A DNA stretch of 33,985 bases. Source: an uncultured Lachnospiraceae bacterium. GTDB taxonomy: Bacteria; Bacillota; Clostridia; Lachnospirales; Lachnospiraceae. The translations under genes and the position numbers were made by a program. How positions within the stretch are numbered: the first letter of the stretch is position 1; every line of letters begins with the position of its first letter. The DNA is taken from the NCBI GenBank assembly GCA_910588865.1, contig CAJUSJ010000040.1:1-33985 (forward strand), in the 5' to 3' direction. Below, piece after piece: positions 23,720 to 32,077 of this stretch. The notes beneath the pieces were generated by a model. The model worked only from the letters and a program-made list of their open reading frames with translations, was not told the origin of the DNA and did not search any database.

Positions 23720-25399
23720 ATGACAAGACGGCGGCTTTTGGCGGCATTTTTTTTCTTTATGCTTGGATGCACCGTGATATCCCGAGTCTATGACAGTGTG
23801 ACAGTGCCCAAGGTGAGGACCTCTGTGGCTAAACGAAAAGGGGTGGAGACCAGGGTGGAGGGAACCGGGACCGTGACGGTAAAGGAAAAACAGTTCTGCT
23901 CTGTTTATCCCCAGCTTCGGGTCAAACAGACCGCGGTGATACCAGGCAGTGAGGTAAAAGAGGGGGACACGCTTTTTTGGTATGATATGGAATCGATCCT
24001 GGAGAAAAAAGAAGAGCTCCAGGCGGGTCTGGAGAAGATCAGAATTAATATCGAAAAGGAACAGGTGTCCCAGGAGAGCGGCCAGGGACTGACCCAGGAG
24101 GAGACCGCCCTGTGGGAGCTGTCCCTGGCCCAGAGGGAGCTTATGGAGGGGCAGGCGGAGTTTGAGGAGACCCAGGCAGACCATCAGGCAGAGCTGGAGC
24201 GTCTGAAAACCGACTATGAACAGGGACTTGAGATGGCGGAGGAAGAACTGTGGCAGCAGCAGGAGCGGGAGCAGGAAGCCGCCAGGCAGGCTTTGGAGAG
24301 CGTAAAGGCTTCCAGGGACGACGCTTTGAGAGGCCAGCGGAGGGTCATCGAGGATCTTGAGGATGAGCTGGAGAGGCTTTCTGATTCCGGGGAAGACGAG
24401 GAAGAAAGGGAAAGGCTGGAGAAGCGGATCAGCCGGGCCAGGGAGGATTTAAACGCCATGACCGCCTCATGGGAGGAGCAGGTGGACACTGCCAGGTACC
24501 AGATTGATCTGCTTGATTACCAGGAGGCCAGGCTCCTCAAAGGTCAGACCACTGTCCAGGAGGCCAGGAAGGAGAATTATGAGGAGGCCGTCCGGCAGGA
24601 GGAAAACAGGATGAAGGAGGCCGGGAAGAGCCTGGAGGAGCTTAAAAAGGCAGTGGAGAGAGCCCAGTGGCAGGTAGAGGCTGCCAGGAAGTCAGACAGC
24701 GCTGACCAGATGTCGAGAGAGCGCTCAAGAAAGATATCCCAGCTGACCGTGAGAAGCCTGGAACTGGATAAAAAGGAACTGGAGAGGCAGCTGGCGGCCT
24801 TAGAGGAACTGGAAGCGGCCCAGGGCCAGGTGAAAGCGTCCGCGGACGGGACCGTAGTGGACATGGAAGTCATGGAGGGAAAGCTTTCCACAGGGCAGGA
24901 GCTGTTGTCACTGACCGGGGGAGGCGCCTGGTTTGAAGGGACTTTTCAGAAAGAAGAACAGAAGCTGGCTGTGGGAGACACCGTACAGATCGCGGTTCCG
25001 GGAACAGCCCGCCAGGCGGAAGCGGTTATAAGCCGCATGAACCTTTTAGGAGACCAGGAGGGGATCTTCCAGGCGGATCTGGCAGATGAAAGTCTGAGCC
25101 TTGGAACCGTGACCCGCTACACCTCCACCAGACAATCAGATGTATTCAGCAAGGTGATCCCTCTGTCAGGCCTGCGGAAAGACATGAAAGGCTGGTACTG
25201 TCTGGTGGCCAGACCGGTAAACACCATCCTGGGAGAAGAGTTCCGGGCCCAGAGGGTCAATGTGGAGGTGCTGCTTCAGGGAAATGAGGAGGTGGCCGTG
25301 GACGGAGCCTTGTTTGAAACCGATCAGGTGATCGTAGGGGAAAACAAAGCCATCGGTGAGGGAAGCCGTGTGAGACCAGGGGCACAGTGGCAGCGGTAA
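23720..25399 (+). CDS. HlyD/MFP-type membrane fusion (adaptor) protein
   Basis: 559 residues. A single N-terminal hydrophobic helix (about 5-22) anchors it with the rest outside. A first lipoyl half-motif lies near 55-90 (ETRVEGTGTVTVKEKQ, VIPGSEVKEGDTLFWYD), followed by a very long Glu/Arg/Gln-rich coiled coil (about 90-370), then the second lipoyl half (VKASADGTVVDMEVMEGKLSTGQEL) and beta-barrel segments. Such adaptors work with MacB-type or other exporters. The gene starts 58 nt after the permease gene with GAGGTG before its ATG. The cognate transporter with ATPase is absent nearby; the next gene carries a MacB-like ectodomain only. Confidence 0.82.
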   Translation: MTRRRLLAAFFFFMLGCTVISRVYDSVTVPKVRTSVAKRKGVETRVEGTGTVTVKEKQFCSVYPQLRVKQTAVIPGSEVKEGDTLFWYDMESILEKKEELQAGLEKIRINIEKEQVSQESGQGLTQEETALWELSLAQRELMEGQAEFEETQADHQAELERLKTDYEQGLEMAEEELWQQQEREQEAARQALESVKASRDDALRGQRRVIEDLEDELERLSDSGEDEEERERLEKRISRAREDLNAMTASWEEQVDTARYQIDLLDYQEARLLKGQTTVQEARKENYEEAVRQEENRMKEAGKSLEELKKAVERAQWQVEAARKSDSADQMSRERSRKISQLTVRSLELDKKELERQLAALEELEAAQGQVKASADGTVVDMEVMEGKLSTGQELLSLTGGGAWFEGTFQKEEQKLAVGDTVQIAVPGTARQAEAVISRMNLLGDQEGIFQADLADESLSLGTVTRYTSTRQSDVFSKVIPLSGLRKDMKGWYCLVARPVNTILGEEFRAQRVNVEVLLQGNEEVAVDGALFETDQVIVGENKAIGEGSRVRPGAQWQR

Positions 25400-25423
25400 T
25401 GAGCAAAAGGAGGGGGTGAGGAG

Positions 25424-26029
25424 ATGGGCCGGAGAGGAAAAAAGGTGATCCGGCAGGCGGTGGATCTGTGCGTTGCGGCAGCGGCTTTTGTTTTAGCCGG
25501 CATGATGCTCTGGCATTATGTGCTCTCTGCCCCCTGCCGTGTGGAGACGGACTGCCGGGGTCAGGGGGTGGAGGCGGAGATGCTTCAACAGTGGCAGCAG
25601 AGAGAAACCGGTGAAGCTCTGGGGATCACAGGTATGGCCGGCTGGCGTACACAGGAGTGGCAGACCGTGACCTCGGTGAGTACCGGCCGGCAGCAGAGAA
25701 CGGAGCTGATCGGGGTGTATGGGGACATGGAACTGGTGATGCCTTCAAAGATTTTAGATGGCCGTTATGGACTCAACGCGGATATTGACTACTGCGTCCT
25801 CAGTCAGGGCCTGGCGGGGCACCTTTTCGGAAGCCCGGAGGTGACTGGGGAATGCGTGAAAGTGGGGAAGGAGCGTTATATTGTGGCAGGGGTTGTGGAA
25901 AATCAGGAGGACATTATGATGATCCCTGTAAAGGATGGCCAGGTGGAGCGGATCGCGCTGTCCTTTGACAGCAGAATGGGGGCGGAGGAGAAGATGAGGC
26001 AGGTGATGGAAGAACTGGGGATCAGGTGA
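25424..26029 (+). CDS. Single-pass protein resembling the MacB extracytoplasmic (MacB_PCD) domain only
   Basis: 201 residues. One N-terminal transmembrane helix (about 14-34) is followed by a domain with the MacB_PCD pattern: ELIGVYGDMELVMPSKILDGR, the D..YCVLSQGLAGHLFGSPEVTG segment and CVKVGKERYIVAGVVE. In real MacB/FtsX permeases this is followed by three helices; here the protein ends, with no frameshift evident and a terminator 100 bp downstream. AGGAGG precedes the ATG. It follows the adaptor gene by 24 nt, so the pair probably works together outside the membrane. No function can be assigned firmly. Confidence 0.65.
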   Translation: MGRRGKKVIRQAVDLCVAAAAFVLAGMMLWHYVLSAPCRVETDCRGQGVEAEMLQQWQQRETGEALGITGMAGWRTQEWQTVTSVSTGRQQRTELIGVYGDMELVMPSKILDGRYGLNADIDYCVLSQGLAGHLFGSPEVTGECVKVGKERYIVAGVVENQEDIMMIPVKDGQVERIALSFDSRMGAEEKMRQVMEELGIR

Positions 26030-26056
26030 GGGAGGGTAGGTCCGACTAAAAACCAG

Positions 26057-26085
26057 TTGACATTTCCTTAACTGTAAGTTACCAT
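26057..26085 (+). promoter_or_regulatory. Weak promoter-like pair in the intergenic region
   Basis: A perfect TTGACA (26057-26062) is followed after 17 nt by TACCAT (26080-26085). If used it would drive a short transcript ending at the terminator 26134-26163. The -10 match is poor. Confidence 0.3.
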
Positions 26086-26133
26086 ACAATTAAGCATATG
26101 TACTGTTGACGGCCCGGAAGGCTGGCGGTTTTG

Positions 26134-26163
26134 GGAGATACCTCTTTGAGGGGTCTCCTTTTT
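26134..26163 (+). terminator. Rho-independent terminator after the transporter-like operon
   Basis: GGAGATACCTC (26134-26144) pairs with GAGGGGTCTCC (26148-26158) with one mismatch and one wobble around a TTT loop, followed by five T residues. It closes the operon that starts at 19512. Confidence 0.85.
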
Positions 26164-26164
26164 A

Positions 26165-26504
26165 TGTACATGGGGCGGAGAGGAATATGGCCGCTAAAGC
26201 GGCCCCGCCCCAGCACGGCGAGTAGGGGGAAGTGCTCCCCTGCTCGATTGTACACGGGGCGGAAAGGAAATGTGGCCGTTAGCACGGCCCCGCCCCGGCA
26301 CGGCGAGTAGGGGGAAGTGCTCCCCTACTTGATTGTACACGGGGCGGAAAGGAAATGTGGCCGTTAGCACGGCCCCGCCCCGGCACGGCGAGTAGGGGGA
26401 AGTGCTCCCCTACTTGATTGTACACGGGGCGGAAAGGAAATGTGGCCGTTAGTACGGCCCCGCCCCGGCACGGCGAGTAGGGGGGAAGTGCTCCCCTACT
26501 CGAT
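26165..26504. repeat. Four tandem ~85-bp repeats with conserved hairpins
   Basis: Units start at 26165 (84 bp), 26249 (85), 26334 (85) and 26419 (86). Units 2 and 3 are nearly identical; unit 1 is most diverged. Each has hairpin A (GGGGCGG with CCGCCCC, a 10-11-nt purine-rich bulge, then GGCCGT with ACGGCC and a 4-nt loop) and hairpin B (AGTAGGGG with CCCCTACT). In unit 1 the inner stem reads GGCCGC/GCGGCC, a compensatory change. No coding pattern is convincing on either strand. The array fills the space between the operon terminator and the MATE gene. Confidence 0.9.
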
Positions 26505-26540
26505 TACATATAGGAATCTATTACAGAAGGAGGAGATCAC

Positions 26541-27926
26541 ATGCTATCAAGATTCAGACAGTTATTCGCCCAGGTAGATATGACCGTGGGAAAGCCGTGG
26601 GAGAAGATCGTGGCCTTTACTATCCCCATGCTCATCGGCAATATTGCCCAGCAGCTGTACAACACCGTGGACAGTATCGTGGTGGGAAAGTATGTGGGGG
26701 ATAATGCTTTGGCGGCGGTGGGAAGCGCCAGTCCCATGTTAAATCTGCTGCTGGTGCTGTTTGTGGGCATATCCATGGGGGCCAGCATTATGGTGTCCCA
26801 GTATTTTGGATCCAAGGACCGGGAAAACCTGTCCCGGACCATAGGCAGTTCCATCACATTGACAGCCGCCGCCTCCCTGTTTTTAATGGTATTCTGCTCC
26901 ATGATCATCCGCCCGGTGCTCCATATGCTGAACACCCCGGATACCATCCTGGACTGGTGCGCCTCCTACCTGTTTATCCTGCTTATGGGGATCAGCGGGC
27001 TGGCCTACTATAATATTCTGTGCGGGATCTTAAGAGGGCTGGGAGATTCCCTGTCCGCTCTGGTGTATCTTCTGATTGCCACGGTGATCAACATTATCCT
27101 GGATGTGTGGTTTGTGGCAGGCCTGGGTATGGGGGTGGCAGGGGTGGCCCTGGCCACGGTCATCGCCCAGATGATCTCAGCGATCCTCTGTATGCTGAAG
27201 CTGAGGAAGATGACGGACCTCTTTGACCTGAAACTGAAGTATATAAAGCCTCACAGGGAAAACATGCTGACAGTTCTCAGGCTCGGCCTTCCCTCCGGAG
27301 CCACTCAGGCCATCTTTTCCCTGGCCATGGTGGTGGTCCAGTCTCTGACCAACAGTTTCGGGGAGATGGTCATTGCCGCCAACGTGATCATTATGAGGGT
27401 GGACGGGTTTGCCATGATGCCAAACTTCTCCTTCGGAACAGCTATGACCACCTACGCGGGTCAGAATGTGGGGGCCAGGCAGCCTGACCGGGTAAAACAG
27501 GGGGCGAAGCAGGGGACCTTGATCGCGGCGGGAACCTCGGCTGTCATCACGGCGCTGATCCTCCTGTTTGGTCGGCATCTCATGGCCATATTCACCGACA
27601 CAACCGAGCTGGTGATCCTCAGCGCCAACATGATGTCTATTTTGGCGGCAGGGTACATCGCCATGGCGGTGACCCAGAGCCTTTCCGGGGTCATGAGAGG
27701 AGCAGGGGATACGGTGACCCCCATGTGGATCTCCATGGTCACCACTGTGGTCATTCGGGTTCCCTTAGCTTACGGCATTGCCTGGTTCACGAGAACACCC
27801 CAGCTGCCTCAGGGGAGGTATGAATCTATCTGGATCTCACTGCTTATCTCCTGGGTGCTGGGGGCTGTGCTTACGGCATTCTTTTACAAGCTGGGAGGGT
27901 GGAAGAAAAAGGTGCTGAATCAGTAG
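26541..27926 (+). CDS. MATE family multidrug/cation efflux transporter
   Basis: 461 residues with about 12 hydrophobic helices in two homologous halves, as in the NorM/DinF superfamily. Typical sequence is seen at the start (GKPWEKIVAFTIPMLIGNIAQQLYNTVDSIVVGKYVG) and in the middle (RLGLPSGATQAIFSLAMVVVQ). Such proteins expel cationic compounds using Na+ or H+ gradients; the substrate cannot be read from sequence. AAGGAGG precedes the ATG at 26541. The gene follows the tandem repeat array, and no clear promoter is visible in the last 35 bp before it. Its 3' end overlaps the convergent methionine aminopeptidase gene by 7 bp. Confidence 0.93.
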   Translation: MLSRFRQLFAQVDMTVGKPWEKIVAFTIPMLIGNIAQQLYNTVDSIVVGKYVGDNALAAVGSASPMLNLLLVLFVGISMGASIMVSQYFGSKDRENLSRTIGSSITLTAAASLFLMVFCSMIIRPVLHMLNTPDTILDWCASYLFILLMGISGLAYYNILCGILRGLGDSLSALVYLLIATVINIILDVWFVAGLGMGVAGVALATVIAQMISAILCMLKLRKMTDLFDLKLKYIKPHRENMLTVLRLGLPSGATQAIFSLAMVVVQSLTNSFGEMVIAANVIIMRVDGFAMMPNFSFGTAMTTYAGQNVGARQPDRVKQGAKQGTLIAAGTSAVITALILLFGRHLMAIFTDTTELVILSANMMSILAAGYIAMAVTQSLSGVMRGAGDTVTPMWISMVTTVVIRVPLAYGIAWFTRTPQLPQGRYESIWISLLISWVLGAVLTAFFYKLGGWKKKVLNQ

Positions 27927-28792
27927 GAGATCACCTCATGGCCATCTTCTGTCACCAGGACCTGGATCTCCCACTGGGCGGAGGGCTTTCCATCCTCCGT
28001 ATGTACGGTCCAGTCGTCCTCCTCATCCACATAGACCTCCTCGGTGCCCATGTTGATCATAGGCTCAATGGTGAACATCATGCCAGGGACCATGAGCATC
28101 TCGGTGCCTTTTGGGGCCACATAGCTGACCCATGGCTCCTCATGAAATTGCAGGCCCACGCCGTGTCCGCCGATATCCCGGACAACCCGGTATCCGTGGG
28201 CCCTGGCGTGGTCGTTGACCGCCTGGGACATGTCTCCCAAAAAGCCCCAGGGTTTTACCTGCTCAAGGCCCAGTTCCATGCATTCCTTTGTTACTTCCAC
28301 CAGCTTTTTCTTCTCCGGAGACACGTTTCCAATACAGAACATGCGGGAAGAGTCGGAAAAATATCCGTTTAAATTAGTAGAACAATCGATATTGATGATA
28401 TCGCCGTCCTTGAGCACCACATCGGGGGAGGGGATGCCGTGGCATACCACATCGTCGATGGAGGTGCACACGCTTTTGGGAAATCCCTCAAAGTTCAGGG
28501 GGGCGGGGATGGCATGATATCTGGCAGTCTGTTCATAGACCCACTGATCGATCTGCGCCGTGGTGACTCCGGCTCCGATCCTCTCGGCCACATAATCCAG
28601 GACAGCGATATTGATTTTCGCGCTTTCCCGGATGGCCTGGATCTGGGAGGGGGTCTTGATCATGTCCCGGGATGGGACCATATGGCCCTGACGGCGGTAC
28701 TGAGCGATCTTCTGGTCAAAATCATAGTGACATTTTTTATACTTTAATCCGCTGCCGCACCAGCAGGGATTATTGCGATTAAGAAAATGCAT
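27920..28792 (-). CDS. map: Type I methionine aminopeptidase with N-terminal SEC-C zinc motif
   Basis: 290 residues. The N-terminus has a SEC-C motif (NPCWCGSGLKYKKCH; Cys10, Cys12, Cys21, His22), a zinc-binding element of a MetAP subgroup that is thought to help ribosome binding. The pita-bread catalytic domain has His118 (VCHGIP), metal ligands Asp136, Asp147, His210 (GGHGVG), Glu243 (TIEP) and Glu275 (WEIQ). It removes the initiator methionine from new proteins. AAGGAG precedes the ATG. It is a single gene outside the ribosomal protein operon, so it may be a second MetAP copy; that would need the rest of the genome. Confidence 0.96.
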   Translation of the reverse strand: MHFLNRNNPCWCGSGLKYKKCHYDFDQKIAQYRRQGHMVPSRDMIKTPSQIQAIRESAKINIAVLDYVAERIGAGVTTAQIDQWVYEQTARYHAIPAPLNFEGFPKSVCTSIDDVVCHGIPSPDVVLKDGDIINIDCSTNLNGYFSDSSRMFCIGNVSPEKKKLVEVTKECMELGLEQVKPWGFLGDMSQAVNDHARAHGYRVVRDIGGHGVGLQFHEEPWVSYVAPKGTEMLMVPGMMFTIEPMINMGTEEVYVDEEDDWTVHTEDGKPSAQWEIQVLVTEDGHEVISY

Positions 28793-28852
28793 GGGAATGG
28801 GCTCCTTATTTATAGTTTTGCGGGTTCCAAAATCACTTTTTTACCCTTAAAC

Positions 28853-28881
28853 AGTATAGCACAACATGGCCGCGATGAAAA
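28853..28881 (-). promoter_or_regulatory. Probable promoter of map
   Basis: On the minus strand TTTTCA (28876-28881) and TATACT (28853-28858) are 17 nt apart, about 60 nt before the map start. Confidence 0.45.
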
Positions 28882-28885
28882 AGTC

Positions 28886-28914
28886 TTGCATTTTTCAATA
28901 AGAAAACTTATAAT
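28886..28914 (+). promoter_or_regulatory. Promoter of rel
   Basis: TTGCAT (28886-28891) and a perfect TATAAT (28909-28914) with a 17-nt spacer, 34 nt before the rel start codon. Confidence 0.75.
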
Positions 28915-28948
28915 GGTCTAATAATTACGCACTTAAGAAGGTGAATTC

Positions 28949-31228
28949 ATGGCACAAGATCATTCTGACGAGAGACTGCAGGGGGAATTGGAAGCTCCCG
29001 CTTCTTTTACCAGTCCGGAAGTTTTATATGAAGATCTGATCCGCGGCATCCGCAGGTACCATCCATCCGACGATATTTCCATGGTGGAGAAAGCGTATGT
29101 CATAGCCAGAGATGCCCACAAGGACCAGAAGCGAAAATCGGGTGAACCATATATCATTCACCCTCTTTGTGTTGCCATCATTTTGGCGGACCTGGAACTG
29201 GATAAGGAGAGCATCATGGCCGGAATCCTCCACGATGTGGTGGAGGACACGGTGATGACCCTTGACGAGATCACAAAAGAATTCGGACCAGAGGTTGCTC
29301 TTTTGGTGGATGGAGTCACCAAGCTGACCCAGTTGTCCTGGTCCATGGACAAGGTGGAGATCCAGGCGGAAAACTTGAGAAAGATGTTTCTGGCCATGGC
29401 AAAGGATATCCGGGTGATCCTGATCAAACTGGCGGACCGTCTCCACAACATGAGGACCCTGCAGTTTATGAGGCCTGAGAAACAGAGGGAGAAGGCCAGG
29501 GAAACCATGGACATCTACGCGCCCATCGCCCACCGCCTCGGCATCTCGAAGATTAAGGTAGAGCTTGATGATCTGTCTTTAAAATATTTAAAGCCAGAGG
29601 TCTACAGCGACTTAGAGGAAAAGATCTCCCTGAGTAAAGAGGCCAGAAAGGCTTTTGTGGAAGGTATTGTAGAAGAAGTGAAGAGACACATGAGGGACAG
29701 CGGCATCAAGGCCACTGTTGACGGACGGGTCAAGCATTTCTTCAGCATCTATAAAAAGATGGTAAAGCAGGATAAGACCCTGGAACAGATCTACGACATG
29801 TTCGCGGTCAGGATCATCGTGGATTCGGTCAAGGACTGCTACGGGGCCCTGGGAGTGATCCATGAGCTGTATAAGCCCATTCCCGGCAGGTTTAAGGATT
29901 ATATCGCCATGCCCAAGCCCAATATGTACCAGTCCCTGCACACCACCCTCATAGGCAGCAACGGACAGCCCTTTGAGATCCAGATCCGCACCTACGAGAT
30001 GCACCGCACCGCGGAGTACGGCATCGCGGCCCATTGGAAGTACAAGGAGAGCGGCAGCGGGACAGTGGCGGCAGGGGACGAGGAGGCGAAGCTTTCCTGG
30101 CTCCGCCAGATACTGGAGTGGCAGCGGGACATGTCGGACAACAGGGAATTTCTGAGCCTGATCAAAAGCGATCTGGACTTATTTTCCGACAGTGTGTACT
30201 GCTTTACCCCCACCGGGGATGTGAAGGCTCTTCCCAGCGGCTCCACGCCCATTGATTTCGCCTACGCTATCCACAGCGCCGTGGGAAACAAGATGGTAGG
30301 CGCCAGGGTCAACGGAAAGCTGGTAAACATTGATTATGTGCTGCAGAACGGCGACCGCATTGAGGTGATCACCTCCCAGAACTCCAAGGGCCCCAGCCGG
30401 GACTGGCTGAAGCTGGTCCGAAGCACCCAGGCGAAAAACAAGATCAACCAGTGGTTCAAGACCGAGTTAAAGGAGGACAATATCCTTCGGGGCAAGGACA
30501 TGATCGACCGGTACTGTAAGGCCAAGGGGATCAATTACCCGGATCTGAACAAGCCGGAGTACATGGAAAAGGTCATGAAGCGGTACGCCTTCAAGGACTG
30601 GGATTCCGTCCTGGCTTCCATCGGCCATGGAGGTTTAAAAGAAGGCCAGGTCATCAACAAGATGCTGGAGGCCAGGGACAAGAAGCTGAAAAATGAGGTG
30701 ACGGACAGCAACATCTTAGACGGCATTGAGGAGATGACCAGCAAAGTCCCCATTGCCAGAAAGAAGAAAAGCGGCATTGTGGTCAAGGGCGTCCACGACG
30801 TGGCGGTGCGTTTTTCCAGGTGCTGCAGCCCTGTGCCGGGAGATGAGATCGTAGGGTTTGTCACCAGGGGGAGAGGCGTGTCCCTCCACCGCACAGACTG
30901 CATCAATATCATCAATCTCCCCGAATTGGAGAGAGTCCGCCTCATTGACGCTGAGTGGCAGCAGCCGGAAGGGGAGGAGAACCGGGAGCGGTATTCTACA
31001 GAGATTCAGATCTATGCCAACAACCGGATCGGGATGTTTGTGGATATCTCCAAGGTCTTTACGGAGCGTCAGATTGATATCACATCCATGAATGTGCGGA
31101 CCAGCAAGCAGGGCAAGGCCACCATCATCATGACCTTTGACATTCAGGGAAAAGAAGAGCTGAACAAAGTGACAGACAAATTAAGACAGATAGAAGGCGT
31201 ATTGGATATAGAGAGAACAGCAGGCTGA
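28949..31228 (+). CDS. rel: Bifunctional (p)ppGpp synthetase/hydrolase Rel
   Basis: 759 residues, full length for long RSH proteins. In order: HD hydrolase domain (HPLCVAIILADL, then HDVVEDT near residue 95, LADRLHNMRT), synthetase domain (about 255-365; GRFKDYIAMPKPNMYQSLHTT), TGS domain (about 410-470; VYCFTPTGDVKALPSGSTPIDFAYAIH), zinc-finger/helical region (RCCSPVPGDEIVGFVTRGRGVSLHRTDC) and a C-terminal ACT domain. The intact HD motif and RFKD (not EFDD-like) in the synthetase indicate a bifunctional enzyme of the Gram-positive Rel type, which makes and degrades the stringent alarmone in response to uncharged tRNA on ribosomes. AAGGTG precedes the ATG. The transcription terminator overlaps its stop codon. 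Confidence 0.97.
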   Translation: MAQDHSDERLQGELEAPASFTSPEVLYEDLIRGIRRYHPSDDISMVEKAYVIARDAHKDQKRKSGEPYIIHPLCVAIILADLELDKESIMAGILHDVVEDTVMTLDEITKEFGPEVALLVDGVTKLTQLSWSMDKVEIQAENLRKMFLAMAKDIRVILIKLADRLHNMRTLQFMRPEKQREKARETMDIYAPIAHRLGISKIKVELDDLSLKYLKPEVYSDLEEKISLSKEARKAFVEGIVEEVKRHMRDSGIKATVDGRVKHFFSIYKKMVKQDKTLEQIYDMFAVRIIVDSVKDCYGALGVIHELYKPIPGRFKDYIAMPKPNMYQSLHTTLIGSNGQPFEIQIRTYEMHRTAEYGIAAHWKYKESGSGTVAAGDEEAKLSWLRQILEWQRDMSDNREFLSLIKSDLDLFSDSVYCFTPTGDVKALPSGSTPIDFAYAIHSAVGNKMVGARVNGKLVNIDYVLQNGDRIEVITSQNSKGPSRDWLKLVRSTQAKNKINQWFKTELKEDNILRGKDMIDRYCKAKGINYPDLNKPEYMEKVMKRYAFKDWDSVLASIGHGGLKEGQVINKMLEARDKKLKNEVTDSNILDGIEEMTSKVPIARKKKSGIVVKGVHDVAVRFSRCCSPVPGDEIVGFVTRGRGVSLHRTDCINIINLPELERVRLIDAEWQQPEGEENRERYSTEIQIYANNRIGMFVDISKVFTERQIDITSMNVRTSKQGKATIIMTFDIQGKEELNKVTDKLRQIEGVLDIERTAG

Positions 31229-31246
31229 CCTGCTTTCTCTCTTTTT
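31211..31246 (+). terminator. Intrinsic terminator overlapping the rel stop codon
   Basis: GAGAGAACAGCAGG (31211-31224) pairs with CCTGCTTTCTCTC (31229-31241) with one bulged C around a CTGA loop that contains the rel TGA stop; a run of T residues follows. The 5' arm therefore codes for the last residues of Rel. Confidence 0.85.
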
Positions 31247-31419
31247 ATGAACACGGACTCTGGGGGGAAAATCTGTCGGCAAAGCTGACTGGGGTCCAAA
31301 GGGCTGCCGGGGAAAGAGGGGATTGCCGGTGAATTATGGCTATATACCGCGGAAGTGTTTTATTTTGCGGCAGCCCCTTGATTACATGCGGGGGCAGCTG
31401 CCAGGAAGGAGAAAAGAAT

Positions 31420-32070
31420 ATGAGCGATTTCAGGATCGAAAGATGTGTGCTGGGCATGGTCAGCACCAACTGTTATATTGCGTACCGGAATACAGAGGAA
31501 GGGCTTAAACCGGGGGTGGTCATCGACCCGGGAGACAACGCGCCGTTTATTCTTAACAAATGCCGGGAGCTGGGAATCAAGCCGGAGGCGGTTCTGCTGA
31601 CTCACGGACATTTTGACCACATACTGGCAGCGGAAGACGTGAGGCGGGCCTTTCACATACCCATCATGGCAGGGGAGGAGGAGATGGCTCTTTTGGATGA
31701 CCCGGATATGAACTTAACGGGATCCTTCGGAGATCCCATGTGTCTGACAGCGGACCGGTGGCTTCGGGATGGGGAGACCCTGGAGCTCATAGGGCTTAAG
31801 TGGAAGGTGCTCCACACACCAGGACATACCAGGGGATGCCTGTGCTTCTATGTGGAGGAAGAAGGGACGCTGTTTTCAGGGGACACCCTGTTTCGGGAAT
31901 CCGTGGGACGGACCGACCTGCCTACAGGAAATCCCGGGGAGATCCTGGACTCCGTGGTGAGAAAACTGTTTGTGCTTCCGGACAACACAAAGGTCTGCCC
32001 GGGACATGACAGTTCCACAACCATTGGCCATGAGAAACAGTACAATGTAGTGTGCCGGGGCAGGCGATAG
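31420..32070 (+). CDS. Metallo-beta-lactamase-fold hydrolase (glyoxalase II-like)
   Basis: 216 residues from the ATG at 31420, which has AAGGAG at good spacing; an upstream ATG at 31336 would add 28 residues that do not look like this family. The metal motif THGHFDH is near residue 60, with the later ligands in HTPGHTRG, FSGDTLF and the final His in PGHDSST. This is the small YcbL/glyoxalase II-like group found in many Clostridia beside hemZ and rel. The exact substrate is unknown; thioester hydrolysis is a guess from the family. The hemZ start follows 7 nt after its stop, so the two are co-transcribed. Confidence 0.92.
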   Translation: MSDFRIERCVLGMVSTNCYIAYRNTEEGLKPGVVIDPGDNAPFILNKCRELGIKPEAVLLTHGHFDHILAAEDVRRAFHIPIMAGEEEMALLDDPDMNLTGSFGDPMCLTADRWLRDGETLELIGLKWKVLHTPGHTRGCLCFYVEEEGTLFSGDTLFRESVGRTDLPTGNPGEILDSVVRKLFVLPDNTKVCPGHDSSTTIGHEKQYNVVCRGRR

Positions 32071-32077
32071 GGGAGCT

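Noticed and set aside
26165..26504. CRISPR array or coding repeat
   Set aside because: Units are contiguous 84-86-bp copies with no unique spacers, and no frame stays open with a plausible protein on either strand.
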